Source: Achromobacter ruhlandii (lineage in GTDB: Bacteria; Pseudomonadota; Gammaproteobacteria; Burkholderiales; Burkholderiaceae_B). From it: DNA of 64,000 bases. The position numbers and the translations under genes are program-made. Positions 31,830 through 40,711 of this stretch are shown piece by piece (position 1 is the first letter of the stretch; every line of letters starts with the position of its first letter). Location: contig NZ_CADIJL010000001.1 of NCBI RefSeq assembly GCF_902859695.1, forward strand, positions 372,001-436,000, in the 5' to 3' direction. The notes beneath the pieces are model-generated. The model was given only the letters and a program-made list of their open reading frames with translations, was not told the origin of the DNA and made no database searches.

Positions 31830-32864
31830 ATGTCCGCTACAGCCTTCAGCGCAGATCTCGTTTCCGACGATGAACTCCTGGACCTTTCCGATGGTGATTC
31901 CGGCGAAAACCCAGGTGGAAAATCGCGCGGCGGGTCGCTTGAAAACGCGCAACTTGTAACGGTGCCCGTGGGCACCCGGGCCGACCGGCTCGACAAGGTG
32001 CTGGCCGGCCTATTGCCAGACCACTCCCGCAGCCGTCTGCAGGGCTGGATCGAAGCCGGCAACGTCCATGTCAACGGCGCGCCCGGCAAGGTGCGCCAGA
32101 CGGTCGGCCCGGGCGACGAGATCGCCGTCTGGCCCCAGCCCGCGCCGGAATCGCTGGCATTCGCGCCCGAACCCATCGACTTTCCGGTGGTGGACGAAAG
32201 CCCCGACTGGATCGTGGTGAACAAACCCGCCGGCCTGGTGGTGCATCCGGGCGCCGGCAACTGGCGCGGCACGCTGCTCAACGGCCTGTTGCACCGCTAC
32301 CCGGAATTGGCCCAGGTGGCGCGCGCCGGCATCGTTCACCGGCTGGACAAGGACACCTCCGGCCTGATGGTGGTGGCGCGCAACGAAATCGCGCAGACCC
32401 ACCTGGTGCGCCAGTTGCAGGCCCGCAGCATGGGCCGCGAATACGTGGCGCTGGCGCACGGCTGGCTGCCCGCCGCCGGCCGGGTCGACCGCGCCATCGG
32501 CCGCGATCCGCGCGTGCCGGTGCGCATGAGCGTCGAGCGTCCCGTGGCGCCCAAGCCGGCCGTCACCCACTACGCTCCCGCGCGGCGCGGCCAGGTCGAC
32601 CCCGGCGGCCGCGTCAGCGAGGTGGTCTGTCGCCTGGAAACCGGCCGCACCCACCAGATCCGGGTGCACCTGGCCAGCCTGGGGCACCCACTGCTGGCCG
32701 ACACCCTCTATGGCGGCAAGAACATCGCGGGCGCGCAGCGGCAGATGCTGCACGCCCGCGCCCTGCATTTCGACGATCCGGGCGGGCGTGGCGAGGTCCA
32801 GTTCGCCGCGCCGGTGCCGGCCGACATGACCCTGGTCCAGGAAGCGATCGCATGGAACGCGTGA
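31830..32864 (+). CDS. rluD: 23S rRNA pseudouridine synthase RluD
   Basis: This 344-residue protein has an N-terminal S4 domain (ADRLDKVLAGLLPDHSRSRL) and a pseudouridine synthase domain with catalytic Asp173 in IVHRLDKDTSG. It is expected to modify U1911, U1915 and U1917 in helix 69 of 23S rRNA. The C-terminal RQMLHARALHF is typical. It is followed by pgeF with a 13-base overlap, a widely conserved pair. The N-terminal 40 acidic residues before the S4 domain are a lineage-specific extension. Confidence 0.93.
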   Translation: MSATAFSADLVSDDELLDLSDGDSGENPGGKSRGGSLENAQLVTVPVGTRADRLDKVLAGLLPDHSRSRLQGWIEAGNVHVNGAPGKVRQTVGPGDEIAVWPQPAPESLAFAPEPIDFPVVDESPDWIVVNKPAGLVVHPGAGNWRGTLLNGLLHRYPELAQVARAGIVHRLDKDTSGLMVVARNEIAQTHLVRQLQARSMGREYVALAHGWLPAAGRVDRAIGRDPRVPVRMSVERPVAPKPAVTHYAPARRGQVDPGGRVSEVVCRLETGRTHQIRVHLASLGHPLLADTLYGGKNIAGAQRQMLHARALHFDDPGGRGEVQFAAPVPADMTLVQEAIAWNA

Positions 32865-33616
32865 CGCAAGGCTTGCCCGTGGTGACCGGTCCCGCGTGGC
32901 CGGGCGTCAACTATTTCTGCACCACCCGCGCCGGTGGCGTGGGCGTGGCCCCGCACGACACGCTGAATCTCGGCCGCCGCGCCGGCGATAATCCCGACGC
33001 CGTGGCAGAGAACCGCCGCCGCCTGCGCGCGGCGCTGCCGGCCGAACCGCTGTGGCTGCGCCAGGTGCACGGCAGCGAGGTGGTCGACGCCGATGCCGCC
33101 GACCTGCCGGACGAGCCCGCGCTGGACGCCAGTGTCACCGCGCGTCCCGGCCGGGTGCTGGCGGTGATGGTGGCCGACTGCCTGCCGGTGGTCATTGCCG
33201 ACGCCGACGGCCGGGTCCTGGGCGCCGCGCACGCCGGCTGGCGCGGCCTGTCCGGCGGCGTGCTGGAACACACCCTGGCGGCGATGCGCGCCAAGGCGCC
33301 GCAGGCCACCGCCTGGCGCGCCTGGGTCGGTCCCGGCATCGGGCCGGACGCCTTCGAGGTCGGGCGCGACGTGCTGGACGCCTTCCTGGGCGACGATCCC
33401 GCCGCCGAACGTTATTTCCGGCCGCGGCCCGGCGTGCCCGGAAAATGGCTGGCCGACCTGGCCGGCCTGGCCGAATTCCGCCTGCGCCGCGCCGGGGTGG
33501 AGGACGTCACCCTGAGTCGCCTGTGCACGGTCACGGACGCGGCGCGCTTCTTTTCCTACCGCCGCGACGGTGAAACCGGGCGGATGGCATTGCTGGCCTG
33601 GCTGGATCCGGCTTGA
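32852..33616 (+). CDS. pgeF: Peptidoglycan editing factor PgeF (YfiH/DUF152)
   Basis: This 254-residue protein has the Cys/His active site of the family: VMVADCLPVVI and GAAHAGWRGLSGG, with RQVHGSEV upstream. PgeF removes wrongly incorporated amino acids from cell-wall precursors; older names call it a laccase or polyphenol oxidase. The start lies within the rluD end, indicating coupling. TRAGGVGVAPHDTLNLG is the usual N-terminal signature. Confidence 0.93.
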   Translation: MERVTQGLPVVTGPAWPGVNYFCTTRAGGVGVAPHDTLNLGRRAGDNPDAVAENRRRLRAALPAEPLWLRQVHGSEVVDADAADLPDEPALDASVTARPGRVLAVMVADCLPVVIADADGRVLGAAHAGWRGLSGGVLEHTLAAMRAKAPQATAWRAWVGPGIGPDAFEVGRDVLDAFLGDDPAAERYFRPRPGVPGKWLADLAGLAEFRLRRAGVEDVTLSRLCTVTDAARFFSYRRDGETGRMALLAWLDPA

Positions 33617-33620
33617 TCCC

Positions 33621-33648
33621 GCGCAAGGCGGCCGCAAATGCCTTGCGC
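33621..33648 (+). terminator. Possible terminator after pgeF
   Basis: GCGCAAGGC and GCCTTGCGC form a 9-base stem with a 10-base loop, 5 bases after the pgeF stop. No U run follows, so termination may be partial. Confidence 0.5.
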
Positions 33649-33667
33649 CCCTCATTGAATACCCGCA

Positions 33668-33696
33668 TTGACAGCCCTTAACCCGACATGCAACAT
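33668..33696 (+). promoter_or_regulatory. Candidate phaC promoter
   Basis: A perfect -35 hexamer TTGACA (33668-33673) is followed after 17 bases by CAACAT, a weak -10. It is 33 bases before the phaC start. Confidence 0.45.
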
Positions 33697-33728
33697 CAAT
33701 CGGGAAGTCTCGATAACAAGGTGTCGAA

Positions 33729-35366
33729 GTGAATGCCAATCTCTCCGCTTCAGGGCCCCATCCGGTGAGCGTGGCTCCGGACGTCCTGGCCGATATCCAG
33801 GCTGAATTCTCGCGCGAATGGCAACGGCTGTGCGACGACGCCCGCCGTGGCGCGCTGGCTCCGCCGGCCGACCGCCGCTTCGCCGGCGCGGCCTGGGCCG
33901 CCAATGGCCAGCATCTGCTGATGGCGCACACCTACCTGCTGTCGGCCCGCGCCATGTCGCGCATGGTCGACGCGGCGCAGGTCAGCGAGCCGATGCGCGA
34001 CCGCCTGCGGTTCTCGATCATGCAATGGGTCGACGCGCTGTCGCCGTCGAACTTCCTGGCGCTCAACCCCGATGCCCAGCAATCCATCGTCGAAAGCGCC
34101 GGCCGCGCCCTGAACGAAGGGCTGGCCAATCTGCTGGGCGACGTCAAGAAAGGCCGCATCACCCAGACCGACGAGACCCAGTTCGAGATCGGCCGCAACG
34201 TGGCGGTGACGCCCGGCGACGTGGTGTTCGAAAATGCGCTGTTCCAGCTGATCCAGTACAAGCCCGCCACCGCCACGGTGCACGAGCGGCCGCTGGTGAT
34301 CGTGCCGCCGAACATCAACAAGTTCTATATCCTCGACCTGCAACCCGACAACTCGTTCGTGCGCCACGCGGTCGAGCAGGGCTTCACGGTGTTCCTGATC
34401 TCCTGGCGCAACCCGCTGGCCAGCGATACCGACGGCATCGATCGCGCGACCTGGTCCGACTACCTCGACGACGCGGTGCTGCAGGCCCTGCGCGTGGCCA
34501 GCGACATCTCCGGCCAGCCGCAGGTCAACGCGCTCGGCTTCTGTGTCGGCGGCACCATGCTGGCCTCGGCGCTGGCGCTGGCCGAAGCGCGCGGCGAGCA
34601 TCCGGTGGCGGCGCTGACGCTGCTGACCTCGCTGCTCGATTTCCACGATACCGGCATCCTCAACGTCTTCGTCGACGAGGCCCACGCGCTGCTGCGCGAC
34701 CATCAACTGGGCAACGGCGGCCTGATGCCCGGACGCGACCTTGCCACCACTTTCTCGTTCCTGCGGCCTAATGAACTGGTCTGGAACTACGTCGTCGGCA
34801 ACTACCTGAAAGGCCAGAAGCCGCCAGCCTTCGACCTGCTGTTCTGGAACGGCGACAGCACCAATCTGCCGGGCCCGTTCTTTTCCTGGTACTTCCGCAA
34901 CACGTATCTCGAAAACAACCTGAAGGTGCCCGGCCGCGCCCAGGCCGCCGGCCTGCCGCTGGACCTGACGCGCCTGTCGATGCCGGCGTATATTTTCGGT
35001 TCACGCGAAGACCATATCGTGCCGTGGGTGTCGGCCTATGCTTCCACCCAGGTGCTGCGCGGTCCGCAGCGCTTCGTGCTGGGCGCCTCGGGCCATATCG
35101 CCGGCGTGGTGAATCCGCCCGCCAAGAAGCGCCGCAGCTACTGGGTGGCGGACAATCTGGGCGGCGCCGGCCAGCCGCTGCCGGGCGACCCCAACGCCTG
35201 GCTGGAGCAGGCGCAGGAAATACCGGGCAGCTGGTGGCCCGATTGGGCCGCCTGGCTGGCGGGGCATTCCGGCAAGCAGGTCAAGGCGCGTGCAAAATCA
35301 GGTAACGCCCGGTATCGGCCGATAGAGCCGGCGCCGGGCAGGTATGTGAAGGTCAGGGCTGCCTGA
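33729..35366 (+). CDS. phaC: Class I polyhydroxyalkanoate synthase
   Basis: This 545-residue alpha/beta-hydrolase-fold enzyme polymerises (R)-3-hydroxyacyl-CoA into PHA granules. The lipase-like box GFCVGG holds the catalytic Cys272; Asp428 in GSREDHIVPW and His456 in ASGHIAGVVNPP complete the triad. Class I features (single subunit, DNSFVRHAVEQGFTVFLISW, LLDFHDTGILNVFVDE) are clear. The GTG at 33729 follows a weak AAGGTG. The ATG four bases later is out of frame. It is slightly shorter at the N-terminus than many class I synthases. phaB and phaR follow; phaA is not at this locus. Confidence 0.95.
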   Translation: MNANLSASGPHPVSVAPDVLADIQAEFSREWQRLCDDARRGALAPPADRRFAGAAWAANGQHLLMAHTYLLSARAMSRMVDAAQVSEPMRDRLRFSIMQWVDALSPSNFLALNPDAQQSIVESAGRALNEGLANLLGDVKKGRITQTDETQFEIGRNVAVTPGDVVFENALFQLIQYKPATATVHERPLVIVPPNINKFYILDLQPDNSFVRHAVEQGFTVFLISWRNPLASDTDGIDRATWSDYLDDAVLQALRVASDISGQPQVNALGFCVGGTMLASALALAEARGEHPVAALTLLTSLLDFHDTGILNVFVDEAHALLRDHQLGNGGLMPGRDLATTFSFLRPNELVWNYVVGNYLKGQKPPAFDLLFWNGDSTNLPGPFFSWYFRNTYLENNLKVPGRAQAAGLPLDLTRLSMPAYIFGSREDHIVPWVSAYASTQVLRGPQRFVLGASGHIAGVVNPPAKKRRSYWVADNLGGAGQPLPGDPNAWLEQAQEIPGSWWPDWAAWLAGHSGKQVKARAKSGNARYRPIEPAPGRYVKVRAA

Positions 35367-35441
35367 AGCCGCGCACGCGGTGGGCCCAGGCCAATAAGAA
35401 GTCAATCAACGAGGCGTCCGTCGCACACAGGAGGAAGTCCA

Positions 35442-36179
35442 ATGAGCGGAAAACTGGCTTACGTTACAGGCGGGATGGGCGGGATCGGCACCTCTATTTG
35501 CCAACGCCTGGCCAAAGAAGGCTTTCGCGTCGTGGCAGGCTGCGGCCCGAGCCGCAATTACCAGCAATGGCTGGATGAGCAGGCGGCGCAGGGATATACC
35601 TTCCATGCTTCCGTCGGCAATGTGTCCGACTGGGATTCCACCGTGGCCGCGTTCGAGCGCGTCACGGCGGAACTCGGCCCGGTCGACGTGCTGGTCAATA
35701 ATGCGGGCATCACCCGCGACGGGCTGTTCCGCAAGATGACCGCCGACGATTGGCGCGCGGTCATCGACACCAACCTGAACAGCCTGTTCAACGTAACCAA
35801 GCAGGTCATCGACGGCATGGTCGAGCGCCAGTGGGGGCGCATCATCAACATCAGCTCGGTGAACGGGCAGAAAGGCCAGTTCGGCCAGACCAACTACTCC
35901 ACCGCCAAGGCCGGCATCCACGGCTTCACCATGGCGCTGGCGCAGGAAGTCGCCAGCAAGGGCGTCACCGTCAACACCATCTCGCCCGGCTACATCGGGA
36001 CCGACATGGTGCGCGCCATCCGTCCGGACGTGCTGGAAAAGATCGTCGCCACCATCCCGGTGCGCCGCCTGGGCACGCCCGAGGAAATCGCGTCGATGAC
36101 GGCGTGGCTGGCTTCGGATGAATCCGGTTTTTCCACCGGGGCGGATTTCTCGCTCAACGGCGGCCTGCACATGGGCTGA
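35442..36179 (+). CDS. phaB: Acetoacetyl-CoA reductase
   Basis: This 245-residue short-chain dehydrogenase has the NADPH-binding TGGMGGIG (9-16), NNAGI, Ser139 in INISSVNGQKGQFGQTNYS, and Tyr152/Lys156 in NYSTAKAG. It reduces acetoacetyl-CoA to (R)-3-hydroxybutyryl-CoA for the neighbouring phaC. The stretch VNGQKGQFGQTNYSTAKAG separates PhaB from FabG. A good ribosome binding site (AGGAGGAAG) precedes the ATG. Confidence 0.94.
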   Translation: MSGKLAYVTGGMGGIGTSICQRLAKEGFRVVAGCGPSRNYQQWLDEQAAQGYTFHASVGNVSDWDSTVAAFERVTAELGPVDVLVNNAGITRDGLFRKMTADDWRAVIDTNLNSLFNVTKQVIDGMVERQWGRIINISSVNGQKGQFGQTNYSTAKAGIHGFTMALAQEVASKGVTVNTISPGYIGTDMVRAIRPDVLEKIVATIPVRRLGTPEEIASMTAWLASDESGFSTGADFSLNGGLHMG

Positions 36180-36299
36180 CGCCTCGCGGGCCGCCCGGCG
36201 GGCGGCCCTTCCGCGCCGCGGTGCCTCGGGGAGACGGCGTCGCGGCATTACACTTCACCCTATTCGAAGTCTTAGAGATCGCCCGATCCGGGGACAACC

Positions 36300-36869
36300 A
36301 TGACGCAAGCACAAACCGGCGCCAGCCTGCGCCTGATTAAAAAGTACCCCAACCGTCGTCTGTACGACACCCGGACCAGCACCTACATCACCCTGGCGGA
36401 TGTCAAGCAACTGGTTCTGGCCAACGAAGAATTCCAGGTGGTCGACGCCAAGAGCGCCGAAGACCTCACGCGCAGCATCCTGCTGCAGATCATTCTTGAA
36501 GAAGAAAGCGGCGGCATGCCCATGTTTTCGTCGAACATGCTGTCGCAGATCATCCGTTTCTACGGCCACGCGATGCAGGGCATCATGGGCTCGTACCTGG
36601 AAAAGAACATCCAGGCCTTCATGGAGATCCAGCAGCGCATGGCCGAGCAGTCCAAGGGCCTGTATGGCAGCCAGTTCGGTCCCGAAGCCTGGGCCCAGTT
36701 CATGAACGTGCAGACGCCGATGCTGCAGAACATGATGAACAACTACATCGACCAGAGCAAAAACCTGTTCGTGCAGATGCAGGACCAGATGCAGGACCAG
36801 ACGCGCGCCATGTTCTCGAACTTCCCCTTCAACCCCGGGGGCGTGCAAGGCGGCGGACGCAAGTCGTAA
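36300..36869 (+). CDS. phaR: PHA synthesis repressor PhaR
   Basis: This 189-residue regulator has an N-terminal DNA-binding domain (LIKKYPNRRLYDTRTSTYIT and a following VKQLVLANEEFQVVDAKS) and a C-terminal PHB-accumulation domain. The tail is rich in Gln and Met. PhaR binds PHA granules and DNA, repressing phasin genes until polymer is present. Its place after phaC-phaB fits betaproteobacterial order. A terminator follows at 36909. Confidence 0.94.
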   Translation: MTQAQTGASLRLIKKYPNRRLYDTRTSTYITLADVKQLVLANEEFQVVDAKSAEDLTRSILLQIILEEESGGMPMFSSNMLSQIIRFYGHAMQGIMGSYLEKNIQAFMEIQQRMAEQSKGLYGSQFGPEAWAQFMNVQTPMLQNMMNNYIDQSKNLFVQMQDQMQDQTRAMFSNFPFNPGGVQGGGRKS

Positions 36870-36908
36870 AAAGGGAAGCGCGGCATTGCCGCGGATCCCA
36901 CCTTAGTC

Positions 36909-36937
36909 AGCCGGCGTGGCATTGCCCGCCGGCTTTT
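36909..36937 (+). terminator. Terminator after phaR
   Basis: AGCCGGCG and CGCCGGCT form an 8-base stem with a 10-base loop, followed by TTTGTTT, 40 bases after the phaR stop. Confidence 0.75.
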
Positions 36938-37082
36938 GTTTGGCTTGATGGGACGCAAAAAACAGAGAATTTCAGACTGATGTGATTCAGGGAGATGTCA
37001 GATTTTTTCGTTACATTAATGCAAACGGTTCTTGTTTATGTTTTTAGAATCCGTCGTTTCAATCGAGCTTCGAGGATACCCA

Positions 37083-37619
37083 ATGATGAAGAAAGCCTTG
37101 GCCCTGGCCATTGTCGCTTTGAGCGTGTCCGCCGCCCAAGCGGCTGAATACCCCATCGGCAAGCCGGTGGAAAAGGGCGGCATGGAGATCGGCGCGGTCT
37201 ACCTGCAGCCGATCGAAATGGACCCGCCGGGCATGATGCGTCCCGCCAAGGATTCCGACATCCACCTCGAAGCCGACATCCACGCCACGGCCGGCAATCC
37301 CACCGGTTTTCCCGAAGGCGAGTGGATGCCCTACCTGGTCGTGAAATACGAAATCCAGAAGGTCGGCAGCCAGAACGTGCAGAAGGGCACCTTCATGCCC
37401 ATGGTCGCCAATGATGGCCCGCATTATGGCGAGAACATCAAGCTCGAAGGCCCGGGCAAGTACAAGCTGAAGTACACCATCCTGCCGCCGACCGCCGACA
37501 AGATGAGCCACTTCGGTCGTCACATCGACAAAGAAACCGGCGTGGGCGACTGGTTCCAGCCGTTCGACCTCGAATATGAATTCGTCTATGCCGGCACCGG
37601 CAAGAAGGGCGGCTACTGA
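37083..37619 (+). CDS. ftrA: Periplasmic iron-binding protein FtrA (P19 family)
   Basis: This 178-residue exported protein (signal peptide ending SAAQA) belongs to the P19/Tp34 family, which binds copper and iron and delivers iron to an FTR1-type permease. Ligand-rich segments are GGMEIGAVYLQPIEMDPPGM, DSDIHLEADIHAT and NDGPHYGENI. It is the first gene of ftrABCD, the ferrous-iron uptake system described in Bordetella. The ATG at 37083 begins MMKKALALA; an upstream in-frame start at 37032 is rejected because it buries the signal peptide. Confidence 0.92.
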   Translation: MMKKALALAIVALSVSAAQAAEYPIGKPVEKGGMEIGAVYLQPIEMDPPGMMRPAKDSDIHLEADIHATAGNPTGFPEGEWMPYLVVKYEIQKVGSQNVQKGTFMPMVANDGPHYGENIKLEGPGKYKLKYTILPPTADKMSHFGRHIDKETGVGDWFQPFDLEYEFVYAGTGKKGGY

Positions 37620-37621
37620 TC

Positions 37622-37981
37622 GTGCATAGCATGCGTCCCCTGCGCCGCCTCTGCGTAGCGCTGCTGATCGGCCTGGCGGGCATGGCCGGCGCGCCCGCGC
37701 AGGCGGACGAACTGCCCACGTTCACGCTGACGTTCAAGCCCAATGGCACGTTTGAACCGGCCACGCTGGAAGTCCCGGCTGGCCGCTTCAAGATCGAACT
37801 GATCAACGAAAGCAACGAGCCGGTCGAATTCGAAAGCATTCCGCTGCGCAAGGAAAAAGTCCTGGGCCCCGGGGTCAAGTCGTTCGTGGTCATCACCATC
37901 TCGCGTCCGGGCGAGTATCCCTTCTTCGATGACTTTCACCAATCGGTGAAAGGCACGCTGATCGTCAAGCCCAAGGAATAG
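37622..37981 (+). CDS. ftrB: Cupredoxin-like protein FtrB
   Basis: This 119-residue exported protein (signal ending AGAPAQA) has a cupredoxin-like fold (FTLTFKPNGTFEPATLEVPA, GEYPFFDDFHQSVKGTLIV). In the FtrABCD model it oxidises ferrous iron before transport. The gene starts 2 bases after ftrA. GTG at 37622 or ATG at 37631 are both possible starts, and the choice changes only three residues. Confidence 0.9.
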   Translation: MHSMRPLRRLCVALLIGLAGMAGAPAQADELPTFTLTFKPNGTFEPATLEVPAGRFKIELINESNEPVEFESIPLRKEKVLGPGVKSFVVITISRPGEYPFFDDFHQSVKGTLIVKPKE

Positions 37982-37994
37982 GCAGCCGCATTTC

Positions 37995-38840
37995 ATGGAA
38001 CAGGTTCTTTTCATCGTCTGGCGCGAAAGCGTCGAAGCCATGCTGGTGGTGGGCATTCTGTACACCTGGCTGCGCTCGACGCCGGAAGGCAAACGCGGAC
38101 TGAAGTATCTGTGGGGTGGGGTGGGCGCCGGCCTGGCGCTGGCGATCGCGCTGGCGCTGGTGCTGCTGGGCGTGTCCACCTGGCTCAGCGACGAGGGCCA
38201 GGAATGGTTCCAGGCCATCATGTCGCTGGCGGCGTGCGCGCTGGTGGTGCAGATGGTCGTGTGGATGAAAAAGCACGGCCGCACGCTCAAGGGCGAGCTT
38301 GAAAGCGGCGCCCGCTCGTCGGTGGCCAACGACAACTGGTGGGGCCTGTTCTTGCTGGTGGCCATCGCGGTGGCCCGCGAAGGCAGCGAAACCGTGGTGT
38401 TCCTGTACGGCACAGTGGCGGCGGGCGAAGGCGGCAGCAACATGCTGATGCTGGCGCTGGCCGGCGTGGCGGGTTTCGTGGTGGCCCTGCTGACCTTCTG
38501 GCTGCTGCAGCTGGGCGGAAAGCTCATCACCTGGCGCCGTTTTTTCCGCGTCACCGAAATCCTGCTGCTGCTGCTGGCCGGTTCGCTGCTGGTGGGCGGG
38601 CTGGATCACCTGATCTCGCTGGACGTGCTGCCGACCATCATCGATCCGGTCTGGGACAGCTCGTGGCTGCTGAGCGACAGCACGGGCGTGGGCAAGATTC
38701 TGGCTGATTTCGCTGGCTATCGCGCCCTGCCGGCCCTGATCTCGGTACTGTTGTGGGTTGCTTACTGGATCGTGGTGTGGGCGATGCTGCGCTGGGTGGG
38801 CGGCAAGCCCGCTCCGGCGGCGGCGCGCGCCACGTCCTGA
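37995..38840 (+). CDS. ftrC: FTR1-family iron permease FtrC
   Basis: This 281-residue inner-membrane protein has about seven helices and the two iron-binding motifs of the family: RESVE in helix 1 (Arg10-Glu14) and REGSE (128-132). It moves oxidised iron into the cytoplasm. It stands between the cupredoxin and polyferredoxin genes. The start MEQVLFIVWRESVEAML is typical. Confidence 0.94.
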   Translation: MEQVLFIVWRESVEAMLVVGILYTWLRSTPEGKRGLKYLWGGVGAGLALAIALALVLLGVSTWLSDEGQEWFQAIMSLAACALVVQMVVWMKKHGRTLKGELESGARSSVANDNWWGLFLLVAIAVAREGSETVVFLYGTVAAGEGGSNMLMLALAGVAGFVVALLTFWLLQLGGKLITWRRFFRVTEILLLLLAGSLLVGGLDHLISLDVLPTIIDPVWDSSWLLSDSTGVGKILADFAGYRALPALISVLLWVAYWIVVWAMLRWVGGKPAPAAARATS

Positions 38841-38888
38841 TCGCGAAAACCGACGCATTCATCGGATTGAATTAATGAAGGTTTGACC

Positions 38889-40286
38889 ATGGCAGCTGCA
38901 CTCGGGAGGGCAACCTCCCGTATCGCCGACTTTCTCCGAGACCATGCCCCGCTGTTGCGCAAGCTGCAGTGGGGCATTGTTGCGATATACGCTTTCCTCC
39001 TGATCGTGCCGGCCATCATGCCGCTGCCGGACAATTCGGCCTCGGTATTCAACAACCTGACCATCGTGGCGCAGTTCGCGTTCTGGGGCGTGTGGTGGCC
39101 GTTCGTGCTGGTCTCCATGCCCATTCTGGGACGGGCATGGTGCGGTTGGTTCTGTCCGGAGGGCATGCTCACCGAGTGGGCCAGCGAACGCGGTCAGGGG
39201 CATGCCATTCCCAAATGGATGCGCTGGGGCGGCTGGCCCTTCGTGGCCTTCGCGCTGACTACCATCTATGGCCAGTTGGTCAGCGTCTACCAGTATCCGT
39301 TGGCGGTGCTCGCCGTGCTGGGCGGCTCCACGGTGGCGGCCATGATCGTCGGCTGGCGCTACGGCCGCAGCAAGCGGGTCTGGTGCAAGTACCTGTGTCC
39401 GGTCAATGGCGTGTTCAACCTGCTGGCCAAGCTGGCGCCCTGGCACTTCAAAGTGGACGAGGAAAAGTGGCGTCACCCGGTCATCCGCATCGAACCCATC
39501 AACTGTGCGCCGCTGGTGCCCTTGCGACACATGAAGGGCGCCGGCGACTGTCACGTATGCGGCCGTTGCAGCGGCTATCGCGGTGCCATTGCCTTGACGC
39601 CGCGCTCGCCCGAGGAAGAAGTCGTCAGCGTCACCGACGGCGAACCGTGGCAGACCGTGCTGCTGTGCTTTGGCCTGATGGGCATCGCCATGGGGGCCTT
39701 CCTGTGGAGCGCCAGTCCGTGGTACGTGACCGCCAAGCAATGGGCGGCGACCTGGCTGGTCGAGCACGACATCATGTGGCCGCTGCTGGACAATGCGCCG
39801 TGGTTCATCCTGACGCATTATCCGGAAGTGAACGACAGCTTCTCGTGGCTGGATGGCGCGGGCATCCTGATGTTCGTGGTCGGCGCCACCGTGTGCGTGG
39901 GCGGTGCCACTTTCCTGTCCTTGTGGATCGCCGACCGGCTGGCGCCGGCGGCCCCGGTGGACGGGCAGCCTGCGGGCGGTTGGTTCCGTCCAGGCCTGCA
40001 CAAGCTGGCCCAGGGGCTGATTCCTTCGGCCGGCATCGGCGTATTCCTGGGCCTGTCCGCCACCACCATCAACCTGCTCAAGCACGAAGGCGTGCGCGCC
40101 GCGTGGGCCACGCCAGTGCGTTTCACGCTGCTGACGCTGGCGGTGCTGTGGACCCTGCGCCTGTTCGCGCGCCTGTTGAACCAGCGTCCGGTCGGCATGG
40201 TCAGGAAGACCACCGCATGGCTGGTGCTGGCGGCCGGCCTGGTGCCTTTCTGTTGGTCCTGGGTGCTGTTCTTCGCCATCTGGTAA
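38889..40286 (+). CDS. ftrD: Polyferredoxin-like membrane protein FtrD
   Basis: This protein of about 465 residues has several membrane helices and Fe-S cluster motifs (CGWFCPEG, CKYLCPVNG, CHVCGRCSGYRG), as in NapH/CcoG-like polyferredoxins. In FtrABCD it is thought to accept electrons from FtrB. The ATG at 38889 was chosen because GAAGG lies 7 bases upstream; a TTG two codons earlier is less likely. It closes the operon. Confidence 0.92.
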   Translation: MAAALGRATSRIADFLRDHAPLLRKLQWGIVAIYAFLLIVPAIMPLPDNSASVFNNLTIVAQFAFWGVWWPFVLVSMPILGRAWCGWFCPEGMLTEWASERGQGHAIPKWMRWGGWPFVAFALTTIYGQLVSVYQYPLAVLAVLGGSTVAAMIVGWRYGRSKRVWCKYLCPVNGVFNLLAKLAPWHFKVDEEKWRHPVIRIEPINCAPLVPLRHMKGAGDCHVCGRCSGYRGAIALTPRSPEEEVVSVTDGEPWQTVLLCFGLMGIAMGAFLWSASPWYVTAKQWAATWLVEHDIMWPLLDNAPWFILTHYPEVNDSFSWLDGAGILMFVVGATVCVGGATFLSLWIADRLAPAAPVDGQPAGGWFRPGLHKLAQGLIPSAGIGVFLGLSATTINLLKHEGVRAAWATPVRFTLLTLAVLWTLRLFARLLNQRPVGMVRKTTAWLVLAAGLVPFCWSWVLFFAIW

Positions 40287-40381
40287 CGCCCGCGAGATAA
40301 CAAGATCGCAGGCGAAAGCTACGTCCACACGGGTGATGGCGCACGAGCAGCATCTGACGCGTGGTGGTCCTGGCATCTAGA

Positions 40382-40543
40382 GGCGAGGCCTCTTTCCCGA
40401 GGGATCAGGCCGCCATCAAGCTGCTATGGCTGGCGCGACTCAACGTGCTGGCCAAGTCCGCCAGAGCGACCTTCGACTGGAAAGTCGCCATGAACCAGTT
40501 TGCTATTCTGTTCGGCGAACGATTTACCGCGGCGCGGAAATAA
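40382..40543 (+). pseudogene. IS256-family transposase C-terminal remnant
   Basis: Only the last 53 codons remain. The segments AAIKLLWLARLNVLAKS and DWKVAMNQFAILFGER match the conserved C-terminus of IS256/Mutator transposases, which ends with a Trp-rich helix and a NQFAILF motif. The catalytic DDE core is gone, and no terminal inverted repeats were identified. It is a leftover of an insertion between ftrD and the PhzF gene. Confidence 0.75.
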
Positions 40544-40589
40544 CAACTTTTAGAATGCCTCATCCACAAAAATGCGGACAGGCTCGATG

Positions 40590-40615
40590 CGTTGGGTAGA
40601 AACGTTGGGTAGAAA
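40590..40615 (+). repeat. Tandem duplication of a 13-base unit
   Basis: CGTTGGGTAGAAA occurs twice head to tail, close downstream of the transposase remnant. It may be a scar of insertion or slippage. The rest of the 425-base ftrD-PhzF gap shows no other feature. Confidence 0.7.
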
Positions 40616-40711
40616 CAGACGATAGACCGTGCAGCACTGGGAGCGCCTCTTGCCCCGCCCATTGCGATAAAGTAATGGCCTTCCTCCCCACGGCAACTCC
40701 CCCCCCAGCCC

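Noticed and set aside
36996-37050. Fur box upstream of ftrA
   Set aside because: The best alignment found matched only about half of the 19 consensus positions, too weak to call.
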